In this document: positions 1 through 8,951 of the stretch, one piece after another
Position numbering within the stretch: position 1 is the stretch's first letter
Layout: the number at the start of each line of letters is the position of its first letter
Source: Gammaproteobacteria bacterium
GTDB taxonomy: Bacteria; Pseudomonadota; Gammaproteobacteria; Steroidobacterales; Steroidobacteraceae
DNA: 64,000 bases
Assembly (NCBI GenBank): GCA_024642505.1
Contig: JAHEAZ010000002.1
Span: 62,001-126,000 of the forward strand
Reading direction: 5' to 3'
Position numbers and translations under genes: made by a program
Notes under the pieces: model-generated
The model's input: the letters and a program-made list of their open reading frames with translations, nothing else
What the model was told of the DNA's origin: nothing
The model's database searches: none

Positions 1-848
1 TCGAGATCGACGAGTGCCGGAACCTCCTCGCGAAAGACACAAGCCCGGCGCAGCTCAATGTATGGTTGGGTCGCCGCACCAGCGCGCCGCAACGCGCGCG
101 GGCCGCAACCACGGACAGGTCTGCCGCGTTCCAGACGGCGCAGCGCCTGGCGCAGCGGCAGCACATTGACCGCACCGCGCTCGACCAGGGCTGCGCGCGA
201 GATGCCGGCAGGTACGTCCTCGAGTCGATGAGCCGTTGCAACCAGCGTGAGCCGGGTGCGTAGCAATGTCGCAAGTGCCCGCACCAGCAGCCTGCGGTGG
301 CCTTGGTCGAGGCCGTTGAAGACTTCGTCGAGCAGCAGCAGTCGCGGCCGCGCCGCCAGCGCGCGGGCCACCAGCGCCAGGCGCCGCTGTCCATAGGAGA
401 CCTCGAGCATGCGCGAGCCGGCGACGTCGGCGAGTCCGAAACGCTGCAGTAGCGCCAGAACCCGTTGCCGCTGGGGACCGCTGGGCAGGTCCAGCTGTAT
501 GTCGGTGCCAAACAGGCCGGTCGTGACAACCTGCTCCAGTGTGTGGTTCCAGCCGTAGCGCGCGTACTTGTCCTGGGACTCGGCGCCGACGTAGGAAACC
601 AGTTCGCGCGCATCCAGCAGGTCAAGGGTGCCACCCTGGTGATCCACATAGGAGCGCCGCTCGCGACCTGTCGCCGTCGGCCAGCGCAACCCGCCGATGA
701 GCTTGACCAGCTGCGTCTTGCCGGCGCCGTTGGCGCCGAGCAGCAGCCATTTCTCCCCGGGCGCTATATCGAAATCGACATTGACGAGCACCCTCTGACC
801 GCCGAGTCGAAGCGAGCAGTTCCGCAGTGAAATGCCGATACCAGCCAT
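1..848 (-). CDS. Tandem-domain ABC ATPase, ModF/PhrA-like (partial, C-terminus beyond window)
   Basis: The gene starts at 848 and runs off the left edge; about 282 codons are visible. The first nucleotide-binding domain is complete: Walker A GANGAGKT (residues 38-45), a degenerate signature SYGQRR (about 151-156), Walker B LLLLDE (170-175) and an H-loop TAHRLEDVP. The frame then continues into what looks like the start of a second ABC domain (IELRRACVFREEVPALVDL), as in the ModF/PhrA family of soluble tandem ATPases. There is no permease next to it. It lies 13 bp downstream of the metallo-hydrolase gene in the same direction, so the two are probably cotranscribed. ModF proteins are linked to molybdate use, but the role here is inferred by family only. 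Confidence 0.8.
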   Translation of the reverse strand, partial: MAGIGISLRNCSLRLGGQRVLVNVDFDIAPGEKWLLLGANGAGKTQLVKLIGGLRWPTATGRERRSYVDHQGGTLDLLDARELVSYVGAESQDKYARYGWNHTLEQVVTTGLFGTDIQLDLPSGPQRQRVLALLQRFGLADVAGSRMLEVSYGQRRLALVARALAARPRLLLLDEVFNGLDQGHRRLLVRALATLLRTRLTLVATAHRLEDVPAGISRAALVERGAVNVLPLRQALRRLERGRPVRGCGPRALRRAGAATQPYIELRRACVFREEVPALVDL

Positions 849-861
849 CGTCAGCGGCTCC

Positions 862-1698
862 TCAGCCGCGGTCGAGCCAAGTGTGGCCCTCACGGCCGAT
901 GCGGCCTTCGCGCTCGAGCTTCAGCAGGTGCGCGAGCAACGAGCAGCTCGCAAGTTCGTGCAGCACCGGATCGACGTCCTCGTAGACGTCGATCAGCAAC
1001 TCCTCGATGGTGGCGGTTCCTGCCCGATGCAGCGCATCGCGGGTCTTTTGCTCGCGCCGCAGGCGGTGGGCGATCAGTGCGTCGATGACCTCCACTGGCC
1101 GTTCCAGCATCGGACCGTGCCCCGGGGCGATCATCGCCAACGGCAATTCCCTGAGCCGCGCCAGTGAATCGAGGTAGTCGGCCATGTCGCCGTCAGGCGG
1201 CAGGATCACCGGAGAGACATGGCCAAGGATATGGTCGCCTGTGAAAAGCACCTGGCCCTGCTCCAGCAGGAAGCACAAGTGATTCGACGCGTGTCCCGGT
1301 GTCGTAATGCAGCGTAGCGCGACATCCGCCAGCACGACGCGCTCCCCATCGGCGGGTTCCGCGTCCGGCCGGAAGCCCCGGTCCTGACGGCCGTCCTGCG
1401 GCGCGAGTCGCCCGATCACGGTTGCCCCGGTCCGTTCCCTGAGTACCCGGGCGGCCGGCGAGTGATCTCGATGGGTGTGCGTCACCAGGATCCACGCAAC
1501 TCTGCCGGCGCCGGCGGCGACCAGCGCATCGACATGCGCGGGGTCTGCGGGTCCTGGGTCGATTACAGCCAATTCGTCAGTGCCGACGAGATAGGAATTG
1601 GTACCCGGCCCGGTGAACGGGCCGGGATTGGGCGCGACGATTCGCAGGATCCCCGGTCCGATCGGCTGCGGGCGGCCGGGCGTGAAATCATTGTGCAA
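862..1698 (-). CDS. Metallo-beta-lactamase-fold hydrolase (LACTB2/GloB-like)
   Basis: A 278-aa protein with the metal-binding motif THTHRDH at residues 73-79, a later TPGHASNH motif, FTGDHILG and an APGHGP motif, the standard zinc ligands of the MBL fold. The C-terminal 60 residues look like the small winged-helix region of LACTB2-type hydrolases. The substrate is not evident; thioester, phosphodiester and RNA substrates all occur in the family. The only in-frame start near the homology boundary is TTG at 1698, with GGAG about 8 nt upstream; an ATG nearby is out of frame. It shares an AT-rich intergenic region with the divergent SulP gene. Confidence 0.8.
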   Translation of the reverse strand: MHNDFTPGRPQPIGPGILRIVAPNPGPFTGPGTNSYLVGTDELAVIDPGPADPAHVDALVAAGAGRVAWILVTHTHRDHSPAARVLRERTGATVIGRLAPQDGRQDRGFRPDAEPADGERVVLADVALRCITTPGHASNHLCFLLEQGQVLFTGDHILGHVSPVILPPDGDMADYLDSLARLRELPLAMIAPGHGPMLERPVEVIDALIAHRLRREQKTRDALHRAGTATIEELLIDVYEDVDPVLHELASCSLLAHLLKLEREGRIGREGHTWLDRG

Positions 1699-1799
1699 CG
1701 CGCGTGCTCCGGCGTGGAAAGCCGACTATAGCGGATCGCCTGTGCCTGAAAGCGGTCGGCGGGCGGTGGCACGCGCTGGAGCAGGAACAGACACTTTTC

Positions 1800-1885
1800 A
1801 TCACATTAAAAATCGTTTTATCAATTGATTAAGATATTTTTATTATGTTGTTTATAACTTCTATTTTGACAGAATAGTTAGTGTT
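1800..1885. promoter_or_regulatory. AT-rich divergent promoter region
   Basis: The 333-bp gap 1699-2031 holds no gene. Within it, 1800-1885 is strikingly AT-rich against GC-rich surroundings. It contains a perfect TTGACA (1866-1871) on the plus strand toward the SulP gene, a TGTCAA...CATAAT pair on the minus strand toward the hydrolase, and a 10-bp palindrome ATCAATTGAT (1820-1829). Spacing on the plus strand is poor for a matching -10, so exact promoters are uncertain. Confidence 0.45.
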
Positions 1886-2031
1886 AATGGCGCCTTGGCA
1901 TCGCAGGCTGTAGTGCCGCCTCGCTGACCGGAGGGTGCCAGGCTGCCTGCTCCCGACCCGGCCAAGAGAATGCATGAAGCAACTCGACCCTGTCCTATCA
2001 TGAGGCCACCCACCGGACCGAGACTCCGCCC

Positions 2032-3672
2032 ATGAGCGCAGTGCTGCCCCGCATCGACCTGTCGAACCTGCGCGGCGACCTGTTCGGCGGCGTGACCGCC
2101 GCGATCGTCGCACTGCCACTGGCGCTGGCCTTCGGGGTCGCCTCGGGCGCCGGCCCCGTGGCCGGCTTGTATGGGGCGATCTGCGTCGGGCTGTTCGCAT
2201 CCCTGTTCGGCGGTACGCCGGCACAGATCTCCGGCCCGACCGGACCGATGACGGTGGTCGCTGCGACGATATTCACGGCACATGCAGGCAACCCCGCTGT
2301 CGCCTTTACCATCGTCATGCTCGCCGGCGTACTGCAGGTGGTGTTCGGGGCACTGAAGTTCGGCCGCTACATCAACCTCGTGCCCTACCCGGTCGTCTCC
2401 GGATTCATGTCCGGCATCGGCGTCATCATCATCGTGATGCAGCTCGACCCGCTGCTCGGCCACGATGCCTCCAGGAGCGTCATCAACGCATTGACAGTCC
2501 TGCCGGAATACGCCCTTCATCCCAACGTCGGGGCGCTCGCGGCCGGCCTCGTCGCGCTGGGCATCTGCCTGTTCATGCCCAAGCCGGTCACACAGAAAGT
2601 ACCCGCGACGCTGATCGCCCTGATCGTCGGCTCATTGCTCGTCGCCTTGGTCTTTTCCGGAGCGCCCGTGCTGGGCCCGATACCCTCGGCGCTACCGCAC
2701 TTGGTCATGCCCGATCTCGACATTCGACTGCTGCGCGAGGTCGTACCGCCGGCCCTCGTGCTCGCGGCACTCGGATCGCTCGACAGCTTGCTGACCTCTC
2801 TGATCGCCGACAACATCACGCGCACCTTCCACGACTCGGATCGCGAACTGGTCGGTCAGGGCATCGGCAACTTCGTCGCCGGGCTGCTGGGCGGCATCCC
2901 GGGAGCCGGCGCGACCATACGGACCCTGGTCAACATCCGCTCAGGTGGGCGTACGCCGCTGTCGGGGGCTACGCACGCACTGGTGCTGCTGGCCATTGCG
3001 TTGGGCCTCGGACCACTGGCCGCGCACGTGCCGCACGCGGTCCTGGCCGGAATACTGATCAAGGTTGGAATTGACGTCATCGACTGGTCGTACCTGAAAC
3101 GCTCGCCTCGCCTGCCGGTCTCCTCGACGGTTTGCATGATTACCGTCCTGCTGCTGACCGTCTTCGTCGACGTCATCACTGCGGTGGGCGTGGGCACGGT
3201 GATGGCGAGCATGCTGTTCATCAAGGAAATGGCCGACCTGCAGAGTCAGTCCATCCGTGCCATCACCGATCATGAATCAGGCGAGGACATACTTTCGGCC
3301 GGCGAGAAGGAACTGTTCAGGCAGTTGCGGGGTCGCGTGTTGATGCTGCACCTGTCCGGCCCGATGAGCTTCGGCGCCGCCAACGAGATGACCCGGCGCA
3401 TGTCGATGGCGGCCAAGTTCGAGGCCCTGGTGGTCGATATGCAGGACGTGCCAACGCTGGACGTGAGCGCCGCGCTGTCCCTGGAAACGATCATCCAGCG
3501 GGCCCAGCAGCAGGGCCAGCAGGTCGTCCTGGCGGGTATCCATAAGCCGGTCGCCCGGACCCTGCTCCAGATCGGCCTTGGCCGGACGCTGAAGGACTTC
3601 GACCATTATCGGACCCGCGAACAGGCACTGGCCCGGGTCGCGTCGATGTTCGTACCGGACGACGGGAACTGA
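2032..3672 (+). CDS. SulP-family inorganic anion transporter with STAS domain
   Basis: A 546-aa membrane protein. The N-terminal 400 residues contain about 10-12 hydrophobic segments with SulP hallmarks: LFGGVTAAIVALPLALAFG near the start, AQISGPTGPMTVV, and an ESLLTS-like segment written here as LDSLLTSLIADN. The last 110 residues form a STAS domain (LMLHLSGPMSFGAAN and ALVVDMQDVPTLD). Family members carry sulfate, bicarbonate or other anions, often with Na+ or H+. The overall layout resembles the BicA-type bicarbonate carriers, but sequence alone does not decide the substrate. It stands alone, divergent from the hydrolase. Confidence 0.88.
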   Translation: MSAVLPRIDLSNLRGDLFGGVTAAIVALPLALAFGVASGAGPVAGLYGAICVGLFASLFGGTPAQISGPTGPMTVVAATIFTAHAGNPAVAFTIVMLAGVLQVVFGALKFGRYINLVPYPVVSGFMSGIGVIIIVMQLDPLLGHDASRSVINALTVLPEYALHPNVGALAAGLVALGICLFMPKPVTQKVPATLIALIVGSLLVALVFSGAPVLGPIPSALPHLVMPDLDIRLLREVVPPALVLAALGSLDSLLTSLIADNITRTFHDSDRELVGQGIGNFVAGLLGGIPGAGATIRTLVNIRSGGRTPLSGATHALVLLAIALGLGPLAAHVPHAVLAGILIKVGIDVIDWSYLKRSPRLPVSSTVCMITVLLLTVFVDVITAVGVGTVMASMLFIKEMADLQSQSIRAITDHESGEDILSAGEKELFRQLRGRVLMLHLSGPMSFGAANEMTRRMSMAAKFEALVVDMQDVPTLDVSAALSLETIIQRAQQQGQQVVLAGIHKPVARTLLQIGLGRTLKDFDHYRTREQALARVASMFVPDDGN

Positions 3673-3829
3673 AGACGACAGCACAAGGTCCCAGATCAAC
3701 GTTGCCCAGCGCAGGCGACCGGTCCGGACCGACCCGGGGCCTCCCCTGCGGCGCGACCTAGGTTAGACTGCGGCGTGCCGCCGGCGAGTCCGCGGCCCCA
3801 GTCCGGAACCCAGGCCGAGGAAACGACCG

Positions 3830-4198
3830 ATGAAGAAAGCCACACTTGTCACCTGCCTGCTGCTCGCGAGCATTGGCGCCGGCGCGGCGCAGGCCACGTG
3901 TATTTATCCGCGCGAACCCGAGAGCATTCCGGATGGCGCGACTGCAGCTTACGATGAAATGGTTGCGGCGCAGCAGACGGTCAAGCAGTTCGATGCGGAC
4001 ATCACCGCGTACACCGCTTGCCTCGAAATGGAACTGCAGGCCATGCTCGAGGATCCTGGCCTGGACGAGGCCCGCAAGAGCGAGCTGCAGACCATGCAGG
4101 CCAAGAAGAACAACGCTGCGGTCGACCACGTCCAGTCAGTAGCTGAACGCTTTAACGAGCAGCTGCGTGCTTTCCAGGCCGCCAAGAAAAAGGACTGA
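3830..4198 (+). CDS. Small secreted protein of unknown function
   Basis: A 122-aa protein with a classic signal peptide (positive MKK, hydrophobic core, AQA cleavage motif near residue 22), followed by a mature part rich in Ala, Gln, Glu and Lys predicted to be helical or coiled coil. Two cysteines lie in the mature part (CIYP near the N-terminus and TACLEM). GAGGAAA precedes the ATG at a sensible distance. I do not recognise a named domain. It lies 46 bp before moaA but has no obvious link to cofactor synthesis. Confidence 0.7.
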   Translation: MKKATLVTCLLLASIGAGAAQATCIYPREPESIPDGATAAYDEMVAAQQTVKQFDADITAYTACLEMELQAMLEDPGLDEARKSELQTMQAKKNNAAVDHVQSVAERFNEQLRAFQAAKKKD

Positions 4199-4244
4199 GG
4201 GGCGGCGCCGCTATGGCGCGCTTCACAGGATGAGGTAACCGGCC

Positions 4245-5303
4245 ATGAGCGGAAAGAGCAAGGCTCCGGTGGTTGCGCTCGTCGGCTCGGCGGGCAGCGC
4301 CGACGCCCGCGGACGGCCGCTCAGGGATCTGCGGATATCGGTCATGGACCGCTGCAACTTTCGCTGCCCCTATTGCATGCCGCGGGAGACGTTCCATGAA
4401 AACTACCGTTTTCTGCCGGCGACGGCCCGGCTCTCGTTCGAGGAAATCCTGCGGCTGACCCGCCTGTTCGTAGCCGCCGGCGTCTGCAAGGTCCGGTTGA
4501 CCGGCGGCGAGCCGCTGCTGCGTTCCGGCCTCGCCGACCTGGTCGGCGAGCTGTCGGCCATCAACGGCGTGGATGACCTGGCGCTGACCACCAACGGCGT
4601 GCTGCTCGCCCAGCACGCGGCCAAGCTCAAGGCCAACGGCCTCAGGCGCGTAACCGTCAGCCTTGACAGCCTCGACCCGGCGATTTTCCGCAAGGCGAGC
4701 GGCGGTTTCGACGGAATCCAGCGTGTCATCGACGGCATCGGCGCCGCACGGGAGGCCAACCTGACGCCGATCAAGATCAACGCTGTCGTGCAACGCGGCC
4801 TGAACGACGACAGTGCGCTGGAGCTGGTCGAGCGTTTTCGCGGCACCGGGGTGATCGTACGCTTCATCGAGTACATGGATGTCGGCAACCGCAATCACTG
4901 GGCGCGCGACCGGGTAGTGCCCTCGCTCGAATTGAAGCAGCGTATCGAGTCGCGCTGGCCACTGCAGGTCGCCGCGGCCAGCTACCGGGGAGAAGTCGCA
5001 GAGAGGTATACGTTCACCGACGGCGCCGGCGAAGTCGGTTTCATCTCCTCCGTGTCCCAGCCCTTCTGCGGCGACTGCACGCGCGCTCGGCTGTCTTCCG
5101 AGGGCGTATTGTACACCTGTCTGTTCGCGACCCACGGGACCGACCTGCGCGGCCCGCTGCGAGCGGGCGCGACCGACGAAGAATTGCTGGCGCGGATCCG
5201 CGGCATCTGGCACGAGCGCGACGACCGCTATAGCGAGCAGCGCAAGGCGCTGGCGCGGCAGCGCTCGGAAAAGAAGATCGAAATGTATTACATCGGCGGT
5301 TGA
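4245..5303 (+). CDS. moaA: GTP 3',8-cyclase MoaA
   Basis: A 352-aa radical SAM enzyme that catalyses the first step of molybdenum cofactor synthesis, GTP to 3',8-cyclo-7,8-dihydro-GTP. The N-terminal 4Fe-4S cluster motif CNFRCPYC is at residues 37-44, TGGEPLLR follows, and the second cluster is bound by C275, C278 and C292 (FCGDCTRAR...YTCLFA). The protein ends in the conserved Gly-Gly needed for catalysis. The N-terminus carries about 20 extra residues compared with the minimal family. GAGG precedes the ATG. First gene of moaA-moaC-moaD-moaE, with the stop only 2 bp from the moaC ATG. Confidence 0.97.
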   Translation: MSGKSKAPVVALVGSAGSADARGRPLRDLRISVMDRCNFRCPYCMPRETFHENYRFLPATARLSFEEILRLTRLFVAAGVCKVRLTGGEPLLRSGLADLVGELSAINGVDDLALTTNGVLLAQHAAKLKANGLRRVTVSLDSLDPAIFRKASGGFDGIQRVIDGIGAAREANLTPIKINAVVQRGLNDDSALELVERFRGTGVIVRFIEYMDVGNRNHWARDRVVPSLELKQRIESRWPLQVAAASYRGEVAERYTFTDGAGEVGFISSVSQPFCGDCTRARLSSEGVLYTCLFATHGTDLRGPLRAGATDEELLARIRGIWHERDDRYSEQRKALARQRSEKKIEMYYIGG

Positions 5304-5305
5304 CC

Positions 5306-5785
5306 ATGCTGTCACACGTTGATAGCGACGGGCGGCCGGCCATGGTCGACGTCAGCGAAAAGCAGGTCACAAGCCGCAAGGCGACGGCTGTATCGTCGGT
5401 CAGGCTGCCTGCGGCCGTAGTCGAGATACTCAGGACGCAGGGCTTCACCACAGCCAAGGGCCCCGTGTTCCAGACGGCGATCATCGCCGGCACCATGGCT
5501 GCAAAGCGTACCCACGAACTGATTCCGTTCTGCCATCCCCTGGGCCTCGAGAACTGCCGCATCGAGGTTGCTTGCGACGACGCGGGGATCGTCACCATCA
5601 CCTGCACGGTCTCGGTTCATGGTCGCACCGGCGTGGAGATGGAGGCGCTCACCGGCGCGTCGGTTGCCGCGCTGACCGTCTATGACATGTGCAAGGCGCT
5701 GTCGCACGATATCGTGATCGCGGAGATTCACCTGATCGAGAAGACTGGTGGCAAGAGCCATTTTCATGCGGGAGAGCGTGGCTGA
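5306..5785 (+). CDS. moaC: Cyclic pyranopterin monophosphate synthase MoaC
   Basis: A 159-aa protein that converts 3',8-cH2GTP to cyclic pyranopterin monophosphate in partnership with MoaA. Signatures: [16 protein letters not shown] near the N-terminus, [15 protein letters not shown] in the middle, [26 protein letters not shown] and ending KTGGKSHF. The ATG at 5306 follows the moaA stop closely; a TTG at 5300 in the same frame overlaps moaA and is less likely. The stop TGA shares a base with the moaD ATG (ATGA type overlap), indicating translational coupling. Confidence 0.96.
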   Translation: MLSHVDSDGRPAMVDVSEKQVTSRKATAVSSVRLPAAVVEILRTQGFTTAKGPVFQTAIIAGTMAAKRTHELIPFCHPLGLENCRIEVACDDAGIVTITCTVSVHGRTGVEMEALTGASVAALTVYDMCKALSHDIVIAEIHLIEKTGGKSHFHAGERG

Positions 5786-6027
5786 TGGCCCGCATTCGGC
5801 TCAGGTACTACGCGCTGCTGCGCGAGCAGGCCGGCAGGAACGAGGAACTCGTCAACACGGCGGCTGGCGACGCGGCTGGTCTTTATGACGAGCTGGCGGC
5901 ACGACACGGCTTCAGCCTCGGCCGCACGCAGCTGAAGGTCGCGGTCAACGCCGAGTTTGCCGACTGGTCGCGGCCGCTGGCCGACGGCGACGAAGTGGTG
6001 TTCATCCCGCCGGTAGCCGGCGGATGA
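5785..6027 (+). CDS. moaD: Molybdopterin synthase sulfur-carrier subunit MoaD
   Basis: An 80-aa ubiquitin-fold protein ending in VAGG; the terminal Gly is thiocarboxylated and donates sulfur for dithiolene formation. Typical features are LRYYALLRE near the start and DEVVFIPPVAGG at the end. The start is the ATG overlapping the moaC stop at 5785. It forms a heterotetramer with MoaE, whose start overlaps its stop by 4 bp. Confidence 0.95.
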   Translation: MARIRLRYYALLREQAGRNEELVNTAAGDAAGLYDELAARHGFSLGRTQLKVAVNAEFADWSRPLADGDEVVFIPPVAGG

Positions 6028-6479
6028 GCGCCTTCGAGTTCCTACGCAAGCCGCTGGACCCTGCCGCACTCGGGGCAGCACTCGCCGACGTCGCCGCGGG
6101 CGGATTTGTGTCCTTCGAGGGCTGGGTGCGCAACGAGAACGACGGCCGCGAGGTCCTGCGCCTGGACTACGAAGCCTTCGAGGAACTCGCCGTCAAGGAA
6201 GGCGCATCCATCGTGGCCGAGGCGATCGAACGCTTCGGGGTGCGGGGCGCTCACTGCGTGCACCGCCTGGGTGAACTGGGCCTCGGCGAGCTGGCCGTCT
6301 GGGTCGGCGTGGCAAGCGGCCACCGGGCCGAGGCCTTCGCCGCGTGCCGTTACATCATCGACGAGGTCAAGCACCGCGTTCCCATCTGGAAGAAGGAGCA
6401 CTACCGCGATGGCGACTCGGGCTGGGTCAATTGCGAGCGCTGCGCGGAAGCGGCTCACCAGCATCACGACCATCGCTGA
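6024..6479 (+). CDS. moaE: Molybdopterin synthase catalytic subunit MoaE
   Basis: A 151-aa catalytic subunit of molybdopterin synthase. Recognisable segments: GGFVSFEGWVRNENDGREV, LDYEAFEELAVKE, CVHRLGELGLGELAVWVGVASGHR and PIWKKEHYRDGDSGWVNCE, which contains the catalytic Lys pair in the IWKKE segment. The C-terminus is His-rich (HQHHDHR). ATG overlaps the moaD stop. This closes the moaACDE operon; no moaB, mog or moeA is in the window. Confidence 0.96.
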   Translation: MSAFEFLRKPLDPAALGAALADVAAGGFVSFEGWVRNENDGREVLRLDYEAFEELAVKEGASIVAEAIERFGVRGAHCVHRLGELGLGELAVWVGVASGHRAEAFAACRYIIDEVKHRVPIWKKEHYRDGDSGWVNCERCAEAAHQHHDHR

Positions 6480-6508
6480 ACGGATGCGGCCGGGTTCGAC
6501 CACCCGCG

Positions 6509-7780
6509 TCAGCCCGGCCTCACCTGCCCGGTGCCACGCACCACGTATTTGTAGCTGACCAGCTGCTCGAGCCCCACCGGCCCGCGCGCATGAAATCGAT
6601 CGGTTGAAATGCCGATTTCCGCGCCCATCCCGAATTCGCCACCGTCAGCGTACTGGGTCGAGGCGTTGTGCAGGACGATTGCACTGTCGACTTCGGTCAG
6701 AAAACGCTCGGCCGCAGCAGGATCCTCCGTGACGATCGATTCGGTGTGGGCGGAGCCGTATCTTGAGATGTGCGCAATCGCACCCTCGACCCCGTCGACC
6801 ATTTTTGCCGCGATGATCGCGTCCAGGTACTCCGTGTACCAGTCGTCCTCGGTGGCGGGCCTAACACGGGGATCGGCGCGTCGGATGTCTTGGTCGCCAC
6901 GCACCTCGCAACCGGCGTCGAGCAGCGCCTTGACCACCGGCAGCACGTGCGTTCGGGCCACCGCACGGTCGAAGAGCACCGTCTCCGCAGCGCCGCAGAT
7001 GCCGGTCCGCCTCAGCTTCGCGTTGATGACGATTTCGCGCGCCATGTTGACGTCGGCAGCACCGTCCACGTAGACATGGCAGTTGCCCTCCAGATGACCG
7101 ATCACCGGCACGCGCGCATCCTGCTGCACGCGGGCGATCAGACCCTTGCCGCCTCGTGGCACGATGACGTCGATGTAGTCGGTCATCCCCTTCAGCATGT
7201 AGCCGACGGCGTCACGATCCTGGGTGGGCACCATCTGGATGGCAGACTCGGGCAGGCCTGCCGATCGCAGGCCCTCGACCAGGCAGCCGTGAATGGCCAG
7301 GCTGGATGCAGCGCTTTCCGAGCCTCCCCGCAGGATCGCGGCATTGCCGCTCTTGAGGCACAGGGCGCCCGCATCGGCCGTCACGTTTGGCCGGCTCTCG
7401 TACACGATGCCGATTACGCCCAGCGGAACGCTGGTCCGCTGGATGACCAGCCCGTTGGGGCGCGTCCACTCGGCCAGCACCCTGCCGACGGGATCGGGCA
7501 GCGCGGCGACCTGCTCGAGCCCCGCCGCCATCGCCTCGACCCGGCCGGCGTCGAGCTTCAGCCTGTCGAGCATGGCGCCGCTCAAACCCTTGTTGCGTGC
7601 CGCAGCCATGTCATTGTCATTGGCTGCGATGATTGCGGGAGCACGATGCCGCGCGGCTGCCGCCGCCGCGAGCAGGGCCGCGTTCTTCGCTTCGCCACCG
7701 GCGTGTGCCAGAACGCGCGCCGCCGCGACCGCGTCGCGGCCGATGCCGTCCATGACCGCACCGAGCCCTGCGTCACTCAT
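6509..7780 (-). CDS. proA: Gamma-glutamyl phosphate reductase ProA
   Basis: A 423-aa NADPH-dependent aldehyde dehydrogenase-fold enzyme of proline synthesis, reducing gamma-glutamyl phosphate to glutamate semialdehyde. Motifs include [35 protein letters not shown], the active-site region [15 protein letters not shown] (nucleophilic Cys) and [28 protein letters not shown]. The start at 7780 has GGGAGGA 6 nt upstream and overlaps the end of proB by 8 bp, so the two are translated together; an in-frame start 42 bp upstream would lie deeper in proB and is less likely. Confidence 0.96.
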   Translation of the reverse strand: MSDAGLGAVMDGIGRDAVAAARVLAHAGGEAKNAALLAAAAAARHRAPAIIAANDNDMAAARNKGLSGAMLDRLKLDAGRVEAMAAGLEQVAALPDPVGRVLAEWTRPNGLVIQRTSVPLGVIGIVYESRPNVTADAGALCLKSGNAAILRGGSESAASSLAIHGCLVEGLRSAGLPESAIQMVPTQDRDAVGYMLKGMTDYIDVIVPRGGKGLIARVQQDARVPVIGHLEGNCHVYVDGAADVNMAREIVINAKLRRTGICGAAETVLFDRAVARTHVLPVVKALLDAGCEVRGDQDIRRADPRVRPATEDDWYTEYLDAIIAAKMVDGVEGAIAHISRYGSAHTESIVTEDPAAAERFLTEVDSAIVLHNASTQYADGGEFGMGAEIGISTDRFHARGPVGLEQLVSYKYVVRGTGQVRPG

Positions 7781-8945
7781 GCTGTCCTCCCGCTGTCCCC
7801 GGCCGCGGCCGTGCCACGACAAGATCGTCGCGGTGGATGATCTCGTCGCGGCCGCGATAGCCGAGCAACGACTCGATCTCGGCGGTCTTGCGGCCGCAGA
7901 TACGCCTTGCGTCCTCGCTCGAGTAGGCCGTCAATCCGCGCGCCAGCTCGCGCCCGTCCTGGCCGATCACCCGGACCGCGTCACCGCGGTCGAAGCGGCC
8001 GCGCACTGCAACCACGCCGGCCGGCAGCAGGCTCTTGCCCCGGCCGAGCGCCGCTGCGGCGCCCGCGTCGATGACGACCTCGCCAGCCGCCTTGAGCGTC
8101 GCCGCAATCCACTGCTTGCGCACCGCCACTGGCGCCTCATGCGCCATGAACCAGGTGCAGGCACCACCGGACTCCAGCGCTGCCAGTGGATGCATGATCC
8201 GGCCGGAAGCGATACAGAGGCTGCAGCCCGCCCCGACTGCGATCCTCGCTGCCTCGACCTTGGTGGTCATGCCGCCAGAGCCGACTCCGGAGCCGGGTCC
8301 CTCGGCCATCGCCGCGATCTCGGCCGATATTTCAGCGACCTCCGGAATTAAGCGCGCGTCCGGATGGCGCGCCGGATCGGCCGTGTAAAGCCCGGGCACG
8401 TCCGACAACAGTACGGCGCAATCCGCGGCCAGCATCTGCGCCACCCGCGCTGCAAGGCGGTCGTTGTCGCCATAGCGGATCTCGGCGGTCGCAACCGTGT
8501 CGTTCTCGTTGATGACCGGCACGGCGCCGAGGGACAGCAACGTATTCAGCGTCGAGCGGGCATTGAGGTAGCGCCGGCGCTGCTCGGTGTCGGCGAAAGT
8601 CAGCAGAACCTGGGCAACAGCAATGCCGTGGGCCTCCAACACTTCCTTCCAGGCGTGCGCGAGCCGGATCTGACCAACGGCGGCTGCGGCCTGGCTTTCC
8701 TCTAGCTTGAGCCGCCCTGGCTGCAGCCCCAGGTGGCGTCGCCCCAGGGCGATCGCACCCGAGGAGACCAGCACGACTTCCTGCCCGCGCTCGCGCAGCC
8801 GCGCGACGTCGGCCGCCAGCGACTCCAGCCAGCTGCGGTTCAACCGGCCCGTTGCGGCATCCACCAGCAAGGCGGAGCCGACCTTGACGACGATCCTGCG
8901 TGCCCGGCCGATGCGCCGCGCGCGCCCCTGTGCAGCCGCCGTCAT
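7773..8945 (-). CDS. proB: Glutamate 5-kinase ProB with PUA domain
   Basis: A 390-aa enzyme phosphorylating glutamate in the first step of proline synthesis, normally feedback-inhibited by proline. The amino acid kinase domain shows [30 protein letters not shown] and [25 protein letters not shown] follows. A C-terminal PUA domain (about residues 285-380) is present. It lies 6 bp after the acyl-CoA dehydrogenase stop and overlaps proA. Confidence 0.96.
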   Translation of the reverse strand: MTAAAQGRARRIGRARRIVVKVGSALLVDAATGRLNRSWLESLAADVARLRERGQEVVLVSSGAIALGRRHLGLQPGRLKLEESQAAAAVGQIRLAHAWKEVLEAHGIAVAQVLLTFADTEQRRRYLNARSTLNTLLSLGAVPVINENDTVATAEIRYGDNDRLAARVAQMLAADCAVLLSDVPGLYTADPARHPDARLIPEVAEISAEIAAMAEGPGSGVGSGGMTTKVEAARIAVGAGCSLCIASGRIMHPLAALESGGACTWFMAHEAPVAVRKQWIAATLKAAGEVVIDAGAAAALGRGKSLLPAGVVAVRGRFDRGDAVRVIGQDGRELARGLTAYSSEDARRICGRKTAEIESLLGYRGRDEIIHRDDLVVARPRPGTAGGQHE

Positions 8946-8951
8946 GGGCGG

